Below are positions 24,703 to 31,510 of a stretch of DNA of 31,510 nt, one piece after another. Location: the NCBI GenBank assembly GCA_002385605.1, contig DGDU01000025.1:14455-45964 (forward strand), written 5' to 3'. Under the pieces are notes generated by a model, which was not told the origin of the DNA, ran no database searches, and was given only the letters and a program-made list of their open reading frames with translations. Each line of letters begins with the position of its first letter. Positions within the stretch are counted from its first letter, which is position 1. The position numbers and the translations under genes were made by a program. Source of the DNA: Christensenella sp. UBA3944 (lineage in GTDB: Bacteria; Bacillota; Clostridia; Christensenellales; DTU072).

Positions 24703-26259
24703 TCAGCAAACGCCTTTTCTGAACATCCCTTTGAGTACGGTGAAGAGGATATTGCGCTTTTTGGGCACATATGTTTTGCCTCTTAAGATGGTTGATTTTA
24801 TCTGTATGTCCTTGATTTTGTCTACTGGCACATCGTAGGGGTTTTTGTCGAGTATGACCATATCGGCGAATTTGCCGGCCTCGAGGCTGCCCCTCTCCTT
24901 TTCGTCGAAGGTGGCGTAAGCGCCGTTGTAGGTGCACATCCTTATGGCTTCGCTTAAGGTAACCTTTTGCGCCTCGTTGGGGTGGTTGCAGGCTTTATGT
25001 ATCCACTCCATAGGTTCTGGCATGGTGACGGGGGCGTCGGAGCCCGCGGAAACTACTATACCGTTTTCCAGAAAGGTCTTATAGCGCTCGCCTCTGTAAA
25101 GCCTGTCGCCCAAGGCGGCGTACATGTACTCTATCATTTCGGGGATGAGGAAGGCGGGCTGTGCGAGGATTTGAATATTATAGTCCTTGCAAATCTTTAT
25201 ACCCTCGTCGGTGGTTATCGAGGCGTGTATAAGCCCGTGCCTGTGGTTCTCGCGGGGGTAGGCGTCCAGCGCTTTTTTGAGCATCCTGGCGCCCTGGTCG
25301 AAAGCGGCGTCCCCTATCGCGTGCATTTGTATCTGCAAGCCCGCGCGGTTTGCGCGGTCGAGGTTTTCAAACAGCTCTTCGTCTGTGTAATACAGTATGC
25401 CTTTGTTTTCGGTGCCCTCGTAAGGCTCGAGCATCGCTGCGTCGCGCGAGGTTATGCTGCCGTCCAGAGCAGTCTTGAAGCAGCCGCCTATGCGGGGGAG
25501 CTTTCTCTTTTGGGCTTTTTTGATATCGAAGGATTGGATAAAAATCCTGAAGGTAAAGCCGCTGCCCTGCCCGCGGGAAAGCCAGGTGAGGAAGTCTACA
25601 TCCAGGTCGCGGGGGAATCCCGAGCCGCTCATGGCGCTTACAATGCTTACGCCCTTGCTAATGTATTCGTCTATCGCCTGCTGGAAGGAGTTGAGGACAT
25701 CCAGCTTATCCAGCACCTTGGGCAGATTGTCCACTACCTTATAAAAAGCCTCGTGGTGGATAATGCCGCTTTCGGTATCGTAGCCTCTAACCTTTTTGAG
25801 GTCTTTGGGCATTTTCTTGAGGGTTTGGGTATTCAGAATTGCGGTATGCCCGTCTTTTGTGATTATTACAACCCTTCTTTTGGGGAAAAGCCTGTCGAGG
25901 TCGCCCTTGTCGAGAAGCCTTCCTTCGGGCACTCTGTCGTGCGCGCCGTACGCCATTATCATCTTGCTTTTCTTAAGGGTTTTGTCCTTTGCCTTAAGAA
26001 GTTCGAGCATCTCGGCGTTGCTTTCGGCTTTATCCAGCCTTACCGTTGTGGCAAGCACGGCAAACGAAGCAAAATGCGAATGAGTGTCTGCAAAGGTGGG
26101 CATCAGCGCCCCCTCTCCGAGATCTACAACCTCCGCGCCCGAATATTCGGCGGGAAGCTCGTCGCCCACAAAAACAATTTTGCCCATGTCCTCAACCAGG
26201 TATTTGTAAATCCCGTTGTTAGCGTCTACCGAAATTATCGTACCCTTGTAAACTTTCAT
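24703..26259 (-). CDS. YtcJ-like amidohydrolase (Amidohydro_3)
   Basis: A 518-aa metal-dependent hydrolase. The N-terminal beta-sandwich (residues 1 to about 52) leads into the barrel with H60-S-H62 in 'FADTHSHF'. Further family motifs are 'GCFKTALDGSITSRDAAM', 'QMHAIGDAAFDQGA' (near 312), 'HASI' and 'VSAGSDAPV' (near 407). The second beta-sandwich closes with 'GSLEAGKFADMVILDKNPYDV'. Relatives include YtcJ, NfdA-type formamide deformylases and exoenzyme regulators; the substrate cannot be inferred. There is no signal peptide. The ATG follows GGTGG by four bases. It has its own promoter and terminator and is divergent from the antiporter gene. Confidence 0.92.
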   Translation of the reverse strand: MKVYKGTIISVDANNGIYKYLVEDMGKIVFVGDELPAEYSGAEVVDLGEGALMPTFADTHSHFASFAVLATTVRLDKAESNAEMLELLKAKDKTLKKSKMIMAYGAHDRVPEGRLLDKGDLDRLFPKRRVVIITKDGHTAILNTQTLKKMPKDLKKVRGYDTESGIIHHEAFYKVVDNLPKVLDKLDVLNSFQQAIDEYISKGVSIVSAMSGSGFPRDLDVDFLTWLSRGQGSGFTFRIFIQSFDIKKAQKRKLPRIGGCFKTALDGSITSRDAAMLEPYEGTENKGILYYTDEELFENLDRANRAGLQIQMHAIGDAAFDQGARMLKKALDAYPRENHRHGLIHASITTDEGIKICKDYNIQILAQPAFLIPEMIEYMYAALGDRLYRGERYKTFLENGIVVSAGSDAPVTMPEPMEWIHKACNHPNEAQKVTLSEAIRMCTYNGAYATFDEKERGSLEAGKFADMVILDKNPYDVPVDKIKDIQIKSTILRGKTYVPKKRNILFTVLKGMFRKGVC

Positions 26260-26295
26260 TTAGCCACCATTTTTATTGAATTTTATTTTTGCTAA

Positions 26296-26304
26296 ATTAT
26301 AGCA
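26296..26304 (-). promoter_or_regulatory. Extended -10 promoter of the YtcJ-like gene
   Basis: On the minus strand there is TGCTATAAT, an extended -10 box. No good -35 box is visible 17 bases upstream (the hexamer there reads GCTACA). The leader is about 30 bases. Confidence 0.6.
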
Positions 26305-26400
26305 TATTTCGGCGGGGATGTAGCATTTTGATGAAAATTTCTTGCTATTTTATTGTAAATAAAAATATCGTTTTTGCCTCGACAAACATATAGTAAACGA

Positions 26401-26429
26401 TTGACTATATATTTTATAAGGACTATAAT
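26401..26429 (+). promoter_or_regulatory. Promoter of the antiporter gene
   Basis: TTGACT, a 17-base spacer and TATAAT form one of the best consensus promoters in the window. The start would be near 26436, with a leader of about 32 bases. Confidence 0.82.
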
Positions 26430-26467
26430 GGGGCAAAAGAAGGTAAGGGCGCGCAAAAAGCGCTTTA

Positions 26468-27709
26468 ATGAATCGGTGGGATATGGAATACTATAAACTT
26501 TTGTTGCCTTTAGCAATGATATTGGTTTTGTCCAAATTGCTTTCTCTGGGAAGCAGGCGCATAGGCTTACCTCAGGTTGTGGGTATGCTTGCCGCGGGTA
26601 TTCTGCTTGGGCTTATCAAATTTATCCCAAACCAGGAGATTTTTACCGAGGATACCTTAGAGGGCCTTTCGTTTATCGCCAAAATCGGCGTTATACTTAT
26701 TATGTTTTCCGCCGGTATCGAAACGGATATCGGGCAGTTTAAGAGAACGGGCGGCGCGTCTGTCGTAATCACGATATTGGGCGTTGTGTTCCCACTGGGG
26801 CTTGGGTTTTTGGTGGCTTGCGCCTTTAACGGCGGGTTCGGGTCGCTTACGCATAGGCATATAATAGAAAACCTCTTTTACGGCACAATTCTCGCCGCGA
26901 CCTCGGTTAGCATAACCGTGGCTACGCTTAAGGAGCTGGGCAAGCTTAACAGCAAGGTGGGCACATCGGTTATAACCGCCGCCATCCTTGACGATATTAT
27001 CGGCGTTATCCTCCTTTCGCTGCTTATAAGCCTTAAAGACACCAACGATGTGAGGGATGTCGGCATATCCATCGGGCTTATGGCCGCCTTTTTTGTCGCC
27101 GCCTTTTCCGTCGGCATACCCGTCCTTCTGCTTCTTAAATGGATGTCCCAAAAGTACGGGCATCACCGCAGGATACCCATATTTGCCTTCGCTACCTGCT
27201 TTTTGTTCTCGTGGGCAGCCGAAAGGTGGTTCCATGTTGCCGACATCACGGGCGCGTATGTGGCGGGGCTTATCTTGTCCGCCATAAGCGACCGCAATTA
27301 TGTCGACCAGAAAATTGAGATAAGCAACTATATGATTTTCGGGCCGGTGTTCTTTGCCAATATCGGTATTCAGACTTCCTTTGACGCCATCAACGGGCAA
27401 ATGGCAGCCTTCGGGCTTTTGCTTGTCGCGGCAGGTATTGCAGGCAAGCTTTTAGGTTGCGGGCTGGGGGCGAAAATCTGCGGCTTTTCGAACAAAGACA
27501 GCTTCAGGGTGGGGCTAGGTATGATGGTCCGGGCCGAAGTTATACTTGTCTGCACGCAGAAAGGCATATCGGCAGGGCTTGTTAACGAAGGAATAATGCC
27601 CTTTACCCTTATCCTCATCGTGCTTACCTCGCTGCTAACCCCCATTCTTCTTAAGCTATCCTATAAAAACGAGCTTAAAATCCCATCCGATCGGCTGGCA
27701 AGCGCTTAG
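26468..27709 (+). CDS. CPA2-family cation/proton antiporter
   Basis: A 413-aa integral membrane protein with about 12 hydrophobic helices, in the KefB/NapA-type monovalent cation:proton antiporter family (PF00999). The ion-binding site is the Asp pair D175-D176 in 'ITAAILDDIIGVI'. An unwound-helix segment 'ATSVSITVATL' precedes it, and 'GLGMMVRAEVILV' carries the conserved Arg-Ala-Glu. No C-terminal RCK (TrkA-N) domain is present, so it is a short form. It exports Na+ or K+ in exchange for protons. The ATG at 26468 is preceded by AAGGTAAGG 20 bases upstream, with a small GCGC hairpin between; the alternative ATG at 26483 has GGTGGG only two bases before it. It is a single gene with its own promoter. 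Confidence 0.9.
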   Translation: MNRWDMEYYKLLLPLAMILVLSKLLSLGSRRIGLPQVVGMLAAGILLGLIKFIPNQEIFTEDTLEGLSFIAKIGVILIMFSAGIETDIGQFKRTGGASVVITILGVVFPLGLGFLVACAFNGGFGSLTHRHIIENLFYGTILAATSVSITVATLKELGKLNSKVGTSVITAAILDDIIGVILLSLLISLKDTNDVRDVGISIGLMAAFFVAAFSVGIPVLLLLKWMSQKYGHHRRIPIFAFATCFLFSWAAERWFHVADITGAYVAGLILSAISDRNYVDQKIEISNYMIFGPVFFANIGIQTSFDAINGQMAAFGLLLVAAGIAGKLLGCGLGAKICGFSNKDSFRVGLGMMVRAEVILVCTQKGISAGLVNEGIMPFTLILIVLTSLLTPILLKLSYKNELKIPSDRLASA

Positions 27710-27757
27710 TTATACCCGTTTTGTTTCATAATACGCAACCTCTCTTGTAATTCATGC

Positions 27758-27786
27758 TTGACGGGGCGGGGTGTGGCATTTATAAT
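27758..27786 (+). promoter_or_regulatory. Promoter of the GtrA-like gene
   Basis: TTGACG, a 17-base spacer and TATAAT. The predicted start near 27793 leaves a 15-base leader that is almost entirely the ribosome site (AAAGGA) and its spacer. This also rules out the longer frame from 27754. Confidence 0.78.
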
Positions 27787-27807
27787 GTACCCAAAGGAAT
27801 TTACAAG

Positions 27808-28347
27808 ATGGGAAAAATTAAAGAGTTTTTTAAGAAAAACCCTACCGCATGGGAGTTTGCCAAATATACCATTTTTTCGGTTTTGGCGGGCTGGATTGAG
27901 CTTGGCGTCTTTTCGCTGCTTAATTATGTTCTGCCCAATAACGGCATAAACAAGCCGCTTAACTGGTTTGTATTTGTATACCCCACCGAGGCGGGAGGCC
28001 TGGGCGCCTTTATAGCGTTTGTGGTATCCTCTGTTATCGGGCAGGCACTTAAGTTTATAACCAATTTCAAAAAGACCTTCAAATCAACCAATAATATCGT
28101 TCTTAGCGCCGTGGGCTTTGCCATTATGGCGGTAATTATCGTGGTTGGCCTCAATATGTATGTAGGCGGGCTGCTGAATAACGCGCTGTGCAAGGTTATA
28201 GCCAACGCCGACGCCGCGGGCTTCCTGGCAAAGCTTATAGTGCAAATGAGCGGATTCTTCGTGATATATCCGATAAACAAATTCGTGCTCATGAGAAGGG
28301 ACAAGAGCCAAACCCAAACCACCGCAAAAGAAGCTGTTTCCGACTGA
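27808..28347 (+). CDS. GtrA-like polytopic membrane protein
   Basis: A 179-aa protein with four predicted membrane helices: 'AKYTIFSVLAGWIELGVFSLL', 'GGLGAFIAFVVSSVIGQAL', 'IVLSAVGFAIMAVIIVVGLNMYV' and 'AKLIVQMSGFFVIYPINKFVL'. The layout and the signature 'F-x-x-x-K-Y ... G ... N-F-x-x-x-x-T-F ... N-K-F-V' fit GtrA-type proteins, which usually help move lipid-linked sugars or act in cell-surface polysaccharide synthesis. It is somewhat longer than the usual 120-150 aa. The start ATG follows AAAGGA by nine bases. The last codons overlap the terminator hairpin. The GH43-like gene follows 43 bases later. Confidence 0.75.
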   Translation: MGKIKEFFKKNPTAWEFAKYTIFSVLAGWIELGVFSLLNYVLPNNGINKPLNWFVFVYPTEAGGLGAFIAFVVSSVIGQALKFITNFKKTFKSTNNIVLSAVGFAIMAVIIVVGLNMYVGGLLNNALCKVIANADAAGFLAKLIVQMSGFFVIYPINKFVLMRRDKSQTQTTAKEAVSD

Positions 28348-28361
28348 AACAGCTTTTTTTT
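28331..28361 (+). terminator. Rho-independent terminator overlapping the GtrA-like stop codon
   Basis: Stem AAGCTGTTTC-CGACT-GAAACAGCTT followed by an eight-T run. The loop contains the last bases of the Asp codon and the first base of the TGA. It lies 30 bases before the next start codon, so it also acts as a barrier to the GH43-like gene. Confidence 0.9.
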
Positions 28362-28390
28362 GAAAAATCAGACGCTAAGGGGAGGTTTAT

Positions 28391-29362
28391 ATGCTTCATA
28401 TTTCGTTTGAGAAACTTGAGAAATCGAAGTTTAGGCTATATGAGAAAAACCCTGTTGTTAACCGCTTCGGGCTCTCCACTGTCGTAGCCGACCCAAGCGT
28501 CCTTACGCCCGAACAGTCGCACGACAAAAAGTGGCATATGTTTTGCCATACCCTTATGGGTGTATATAGATATGAAAGCGAGGACGGCATAGCCTGGCAA
28601 AGAGCGGGCAAGGTTCTGGGACGCGCCATGCGCCCCGACATCAATTACATAGAAGGCGTATATTACCTCTATTATGAAAGGCTTCAGCCGCTGCCCGAGA
28701 GGGGGCTATCGCTTATCGGCGGTAAATGGTTTTCCGAAATTTATGTTGTGACAAGCAAGGATCTGGTGACCTGGAGCAAGCCGAAAAAGGTTATAGGCGC
28801 AAACCGCGATTATATGCGCTTTGGCGACAGCTACTCTGTTTCCAACCCGTTTTTAATGAGGGAAAACGGCAAAAACAGGCTGTACTTTTCTGCGGGGCTG
28901 ACTTATATTAAAGACTGCGGGTTTTCGGAGCCCACATACATTTCCTATGCCGAAAGCGGAAGCCTCACGGATGGTTTTGTCCCGTTGGGCGAGCCCATCC
29001 TTAAACCCGACGAAAACAGCAAATACCTTAATATTTGTTGCGGCTGCATAAAGGTCTACAGGCTTAAGGACTGCTACATCGGGCTTCAGAACGGCATCTA
29101 CAAAGACGGCGAGGGCAATTCCCACAGCGCCATAATGCTTCTCAAATCCGACGACGGCAAGTCGTTTGAGTTTGTAAAGCCGCTCGTAGAGCCGCAAATC
29201 TGCCCCGAGTGCGAGGGGCGCAAGGACTGGATGGCGCAATATGTTTACGCCTGCTGCCTGTGCTATTCCGAGGGCAGGCTGTATCTGTACTTCAACGCCC
29301 GCGACAAGGCGCACGCCCTAAAGGGCAGGGAGCATATAGGCGTAGCCATAGCCGAGTTATAG
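28391..29362 (+). CDS. GH43-like five-bladed beta-propeller glycosidase
   Basis: A 323-aa protein with no signal peptide. The fold is suggested by repeated propeller-blade motifs: 'VVADPSVL' with D34 as candidate base, 'KWHMFCHTL', 'SEDGIAWQRAGKVL', 'GVYYLYYERL', 'SKDLVTWSKPKKVI', 'KNRLYFSAGL', 'SDDGKSFEFVKPLV' and 'GRLYLYFNARD'. This resembles clans F and J (GH43, GH32, GH62) more than GH130. Substrates of GH43 relatives include arabinosides, xylosides and galactosides; this one is not assigned. The ATG has a strong GGGGAGG seven bases upstream. There is no promoter between the preceding terminator and the start, so expression may depend on read-through or an internal promoter. The catalytic Glu is not obvious to me. 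Confidence 0.65.
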   Translation: MLHISFEKLEKSKFRLYEKNPVVNRFGLSTVVADPSVLTPEQSHDKKWHMFCHTLMGVYRYESEDGIAWQRAGKVLGRAMRPDINYIEGVYYLYYERLQPLPERGLSLIGGKWFSEIYVVTSKDLVTWSKPKKVIGANRDYMRFGDSYSVSNPFLMRENGKNRLYFSAGLTYIKDCGFSEPTYISYAESGSLTDGFVPLGEPILKPDENSKYLNICCGCIKVYRLKDCYIGLQNGIYKDGEGNSHSAIMLLKSDDGKSFEFVKPLVEPQICPECEGRKDWMAQYVYACCLCYSEGRLYLYFNARDKAHALKGREHIGVAIAEL

Positions 29363-29367
29363 CGCGG

Positions 29368-29396
29368 TTGAAAACTTGCCCCGAATGATATATAAT
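29368..29396 (+). promoter_or_regulatory. Promoter of the two-TM protein / ATC-hydrolase pair
   Basis: TTGAAA, a 17-base spacer and TATAAT, beginning six bases after the stop of the GH43-like gene. The leader is about 19 bases and carries AGGGGG. Confidence 0.8.
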
Positions 29397-29421
29397 TAAG
29401 AAAAACCGCAGGGGGCGGCTT

Positions 29422-29754
29422 ATGAAAAAGTTTTTTTGCACGCTTTACTCCATCAGATGGAAGCTTCTTAATTACGCCATTATTTTGCTTCTTCTTTATC
29501 AGATAATTTATTGCGCCGTAACCTTCCTCTACATCGTGCCCGAGGGAATGGGCCCCACTATGAGCCTTTGGCGGAGGGCGGGGCAAGTGCCCGATGAGAT
29601 CCTGTACAAAAGAAGGCTTTACGCCATCGAGCTTTGGGTTTCCGCCACCGCGCTTATCGTGTATATCGCCATAGTGTATAAAAACAAATTGGGCGAAAAA
29701 ATATCAAAACTTGTTAAATCCGCACAAAAAGATGAATCCGATACTAAAGCTTAA
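29422..29754 (+). CDS. Small membrane protein with two predicted helices
   Basis: A 110-aa protein I do not recognise. It has a basic N-terminus, a first helix 'LLNYAIILLLLYQIIYCAVTFLYIV' (about residues 15-40), a polar loop with 'RRAGQVPDEILYKRRLYAIE', a second helix 'LWVSATALIVYIAIVY' (about 72-87) and a lysine-rich cytoplasmic tail. The ATG is preceded by AGGGGG six bases upstream and by a strong promoter. Its end overlaps the next gene by 23 bases, so the two are co-transcribed and perhaps translationally coupled. The function is unknown; it could be a membrane partner of the downstream enzyme. Confidence 0.75.
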   Translation: MKKFFCTLYSIRWKLLNYAIILLLLYQIIYCAVTFLYIVPEGMGPTMSLWRRAGQVPDEILYKRRLYAIELWVSATALIVYIAIVYKNKLGEKISKLVKSAQKDESDTKA

Positions 29755-30346
29755 AATCGGGCGGGCGGCGCTTGCCGAGCTAAAAAATGAGCTTAAGGCC
29801 GGCGAAATCATAAAAGTACTGCCCCAAATAGTAATAATGAAAGCTCGGGGCGAACCATTCGGAGGGCTTCCCGGGCCCGAATCGGGGAAGGATAAGGAGT
29901 CCCGAGCCCTCATCGCGGACGCTATACTTTTGTATCGGGCGCTGCTTAAAATAAAGCCTTTGCCCGACGCCGAAAGAATAACCCGCGCGGTGATACGCGA
30001 AGGCGCTGTCGCGCAGCTTAGCTATCTTATTCCCGAGATAAGCCGCCAAACTCTGGACTCTTTGGAAGAGCGCGAAAAACGCATGATGTTTTGCGGCATA
30101 ATCGCAAAGTTCCCCAACGCCGAGTATCAAATAGTAAAAGCCGAGGGTAAGGAATATTATTACGACATCACCCGCTGCCGTTTGGTAGAACTTATTGAGT
30201 CCGCAGGCCACCCCGAGCTGAAAGACGCCTTCTGCGCGGGGGACGGGTTGTATTTTGAGCTCCGCCAGCCCGAAATCTCCTTCGCCCGCGAAAGCGCCAT
30301 CGGTGAAGGTAATGAAACCTGTAAATTCCGCTTTACCGTAAAATAA
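29732..30346 (+). CDS. ATC-hydrolase family protein (L-2-amino-thiazoline-4-carboxylic acid hydrolase-like)
   Basis: A 204-aa soluble protein. The C-terminal third carries the family signature: 'YYYDITRCRLVELIESAGHPELKDAFCAGDGLYFELRQPEISFARESAIGEGNETCKFRF', with the conserved Cys-containing 'T-R-C', the 'F-C-x-x-D' step and the closing 'C-x-F-R-F'. The named activity is known for one branch; most members have no tested substrate. An N-terminal helical half (to about 110) is normal for the family. I place the start at ATG 29732, which overlaps the previous gene by 23 bases; a TTG at 29711 is the longer alternative. The ribosome site is weak, fitting coupled translation. No terminator is clear after the stop. 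Confidence 0.8.
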   Translation: MNPILKLKIGRAALAELKNELKAGEIIKVLPQIVIMKARGEPFGGLPGPESGKDKESRALIADAILLYRALLKIKPLPDAERITRAVIREGAVAQLSYLIPEISRQTLDSLEEREKRMMFCGIIAKFPNAEYQIVKAEGKEYYYDITRCRLVELIESAGHPELKDAFCAGDGLYFELRQPEISFARESAIGEGNETCKFRFTVK

Positions 30347-30473
30347 GTAGCTTAAGCTGCCTTAAACCCCTATTTATTGCTTTACATTATTCAAAATCGT
30401 TTCATTTGTTACATATATCATCCATTTGCCTATTTTATTAAAATATCGAGTGGATGCGTCGGGATGGGTATTT

Positions 30474-30485
30474 TGCGATATCGCA
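30474..30485 (+). promoter_or_regulatory. 12-bp palindrome upstream of the Pr6Pr-like promoter
   Basis: Perfect palindrome TGCGATATCGCA ending 24 bases before the -35 box. It could be a regulator site. The rest of the 30347-30567 gap is AT-rich, with a nested inverted repeat at 30419-30456 and no coding signal. Confidence 0.35.
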
Positions 30486-30509
30486 TTACTAATAAGACAA
30501 AAACCGAAA

Positions 30510-30538
30510 TTGCATTTTTTTAGCGGTGGTGATAGAAT
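30510..30538 (+). promoter_or_regulatory. Promoter of the Pr6Pr-like gene
   Basis: TTGCAT, a 17-base spacer and TAGAAT, with an extended -10 (TGATAGAAT). The start near 30545 gives a 23-base leader with AAGGAG. Confidence 0.68.
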
Positions 30539-30567
30539 TAAGATATGCTTTTGTAAGGAGAAGGTAT

Positions 30568-31236
30568 ATGCAGAAGAGCAAGTTCTATCTTAGCATGATT
30601 ATTAAAGCTTTGATTATAGCCATAGGCATTAGCGGGATTGTCGCCACGGTTAATATGGGCTCGTTTATGTTAAGCTACACCGCTTTTTTGTATTATACTA
30701 TCCAGAGCAATATATTTGTGGTTGTTATCGCCGCGATTTTTATGGCCCTGCATATCCTGGAGTTCAGGGGTAAAAAGGTTATAAATAACGGCTGGCTGAT
30801 AGCCAAGTTTTCGCTTACAGTCGCAATTACAATAACCTTCCTGGTATTCTTCATCCTGCTCGCGCCCACGCTGCCCGTTAGCTACCTGTTATCTTTCGAC
30901 AACTTTTCGGTTCACCTTATTGTACCCCTGCTTGCAATAGCCGATTTCTTCCTTTTCGATTACAAAGCCGATGTTAAAGGCGCAAAATTTCTGTTCGGGC
31001 TGGCAATGCCCCTGTATTACCTAATTTTCTCCCTTATACTATCCGCTTTTACCGTAAGTTTCCACGGCGAAAGAGTGCCCTACTTCTTCTTGAATTACGA
31101 TAAACTCGGCTGGCTCTGGGAAAAAGGCCAAATGGGCGTTGCTTTCTGGATAATCATTCTTTGCGTATGCTTTACTCTGTTATCCTACCTGTTTGCGCTG
31201 GGGGTAAAATTAAGGAATAAAAACAATAAAAACTAA
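30568..31236 (+). CDS. Pr6Pr-like six-helix membrane protein
   Basis: A 222-aa protein with six predicted membrane helices and short loops. The motifs 'YYTIQSNIFVVV' in the second helix and 'HLIVPLLAIADFFLFD' in the fourth match the Pr6Pr (FAR-17a/AIG1-like) membrane family of bacteria. Function in bacteria is not established; eukaryotic AIG1 relatives hydrolyse fatty-acid esters, which should not be transferred without test. I chose the ATG at 30568 because AAGGAG lies eight bases upstream and the longer GTG frame from 30526 would begin inside the promoter. It is a single gene, convergent with the DUF1893 gene, and no terminator hairpin is seen between them. Confidence 0.78.
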   Translation: MQKSKFYLSMIIKALIIAIGISGIVATVNMGSFMLSYTAFLYYTIQSNIFVVVIAAIFMALHILEFRGKKVINNGWLIAKFSLTVAITITFLVFFILLAPTLPVSYLLSFDNFSVHLIVPLLAIADFFLFDYKADVKGAKFLFGLAMPLYYLIFSLILSAFTVSFHGERVPYFFLNYDKLGWLWEKGQMGVAFWIIILCVCFTLLSYLFALGVKLRNKNNKN

Positions 31237-31308
31237 CAACAGCATAAATTGCCAGAAAATCCAATTTGAATAGCCTAATTGCTAAGGTTTAATAACATTT
31301 GCGGTGCA

Positions 31309-31510
31309 TTATGCTTTTTGAAGCTCAATAAGAGTCTCCGAAATTGCGGCTACGGCTTCTGCGGGGTCGGAGAGGGTCGCGACGCATTTTTCCATGGGGC
31401 AAAGGCCGGTGCCACGGCGGTTAAGGATTTTGTCCGTAACCGAGCCGTACGAACAGGCTATGCCGTGCTTAATGAATAAGCTTTGGGCTGGACTGTATCC
31501 TAATAAGTGG
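31309..31510 (-). CDS. DUF1893 domain protein, C-terminal part only
   Basis: The C-terminal 66 residues of a leftward gene whose start lies beyond the window. The segment 'FIKHGIACSYGSVTDKILNRRGTGLCPMEKCVATLSDPAEAVAAI' matches the DUF1893 signature 'I-x-N-R-x-G-x-G-x-C-P-M-E-x-x-V', with the Cys kept. The family is a small cytidine-deaminase-like domain often found in anaerobes, with no firm function. It ends in TAA at 31309 and converges on the Pr6Pr-like gene. Confidence 0.8.
   Translation of the reverse strand, partial: HLLGYSPAQSLFIKHGIACSYGSVTDKILNRRGTGLCPMEKCVATLSDPAEAVAAISETLIELQKA

Noticed and set aside
25567..25577. Third CCCGCGGG copy as another operator
   Set aside because: It lies inside the YtcJ-like coding region, far from any promoter, and lacks the TTG arm. 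It is a reminder that the core alone can occur by codon choice.
24967..26295. Rightward open frame of 442 aa
   Set aside because: It lies wholly antisense to the YtcJ-like gene with clear active-site motifs. Long shadows are common here because of the GC-rich codon use.
26292..26516. Leftward open frame of 74 aa across the divergent promoter region
   Set aside because: It covers the antiporter promoter and start, has no ribosome site and has no recognisable content.
27754..27807. Longer N-terminus for the GtrA-like protein
   Set aside because: The upstream ATG at 27754 precedes the -35 box of the only visible promoter, while the ATG at 27808 has AAAGGA nine bases upstream.
30349..30358. Palindrome AGCTTAAGCT after the ATC-hydrolase gene as a terminator
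   Set aside because: It has no loop and no following T-run, so it would not form a terminator hairpin.
30419..30456. Nested inverted repeat (CATCCA ... TATTTTA-T-TAAAATA ... TGGATG) as an RNA element
   Set aside because: The pairing is mostly A-T with unpaired internal segments, and AT-rich intergenic DNA gives such matches by chance. No supporting signal surrounds it.

Overview
The window looks like a chromosomal segment of a Gram-positive, Clostridia-like anaerobe, probably an uncultured gut or rumen lineage (this placement is inference). The evidence is a lipoprotein with a lipobox, strong GGAGG-type ribosome binding sites, sigma-A promoters with mostly 17-bp spacers and many extended -10 boxes, GLUG/MBG-type surface proteins and a dense set of glycoside hydrolases. 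I see no tRNA, rRNA, CRISPR array, insertion sequence or prophage gene. No stretch longer than about 225 bases lacks a gene. Standard genetic code fits throughout (TGA acts as stop).

Left block (1-26,259), all leftward. A truncated Ig-like lipoprotein gene (2133 to 1) has its own promoter and a 20-bp palindrome. Upstream of it lies a packed eight-gene run (16,286 to 2,253) with gaps of 18 bases or less and several overlaps. Its order is a giant GLUG/MBG surface protein, citrate synthase, GH20 hexosaminidase, a small beta-sandwich protein, a PHP metallohydrolase, a GDPD-like phosphodiesterase, a Gfo/Idh/MocA dehydrogenase and a six-hairpin glycosidase. Tandem promoters precede the run. Next comes a two-gene unit (21,999 to 16,492), a GH2 beta-galactosidase and a GH123/DUF6067-like protein, with its own promoter and a strong terminator. 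Then come three single genes with their own promoters: an N-terminally anchored GLUG protein that appears leaderless, an amidohydrolase-2 protein and a YtcJ-type amidohydrolase.

Right block (26,468-31,236), rightward: a CPA2 cation/proton antiporter, a GtrA-like membrane protein, a GH43-like beta-propeller glycosidase, a two-TM protein overlapping an ATC-hydrolase-family gene, and a Pr6Pr-like membrane protein. The last 202 bases hold the C-terminal end of a leftward DUF1893 gene.

Working model (inference): surface proteins touch an external glycan, and imported fragments are cut in the cytoplasm by exo-glycosidases without signal peptides. The eight-gene run combines a hexosaminidase with two phosphoesterase-fold enzymes and a sugar dehydrogenase, which would suit a phosphate-containing glycan such as a GlcNAc-decorated teichoic-acid-like polymer. 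No sugar transporter or transcriptional regulator is present, so those parts must lie elsewhere.
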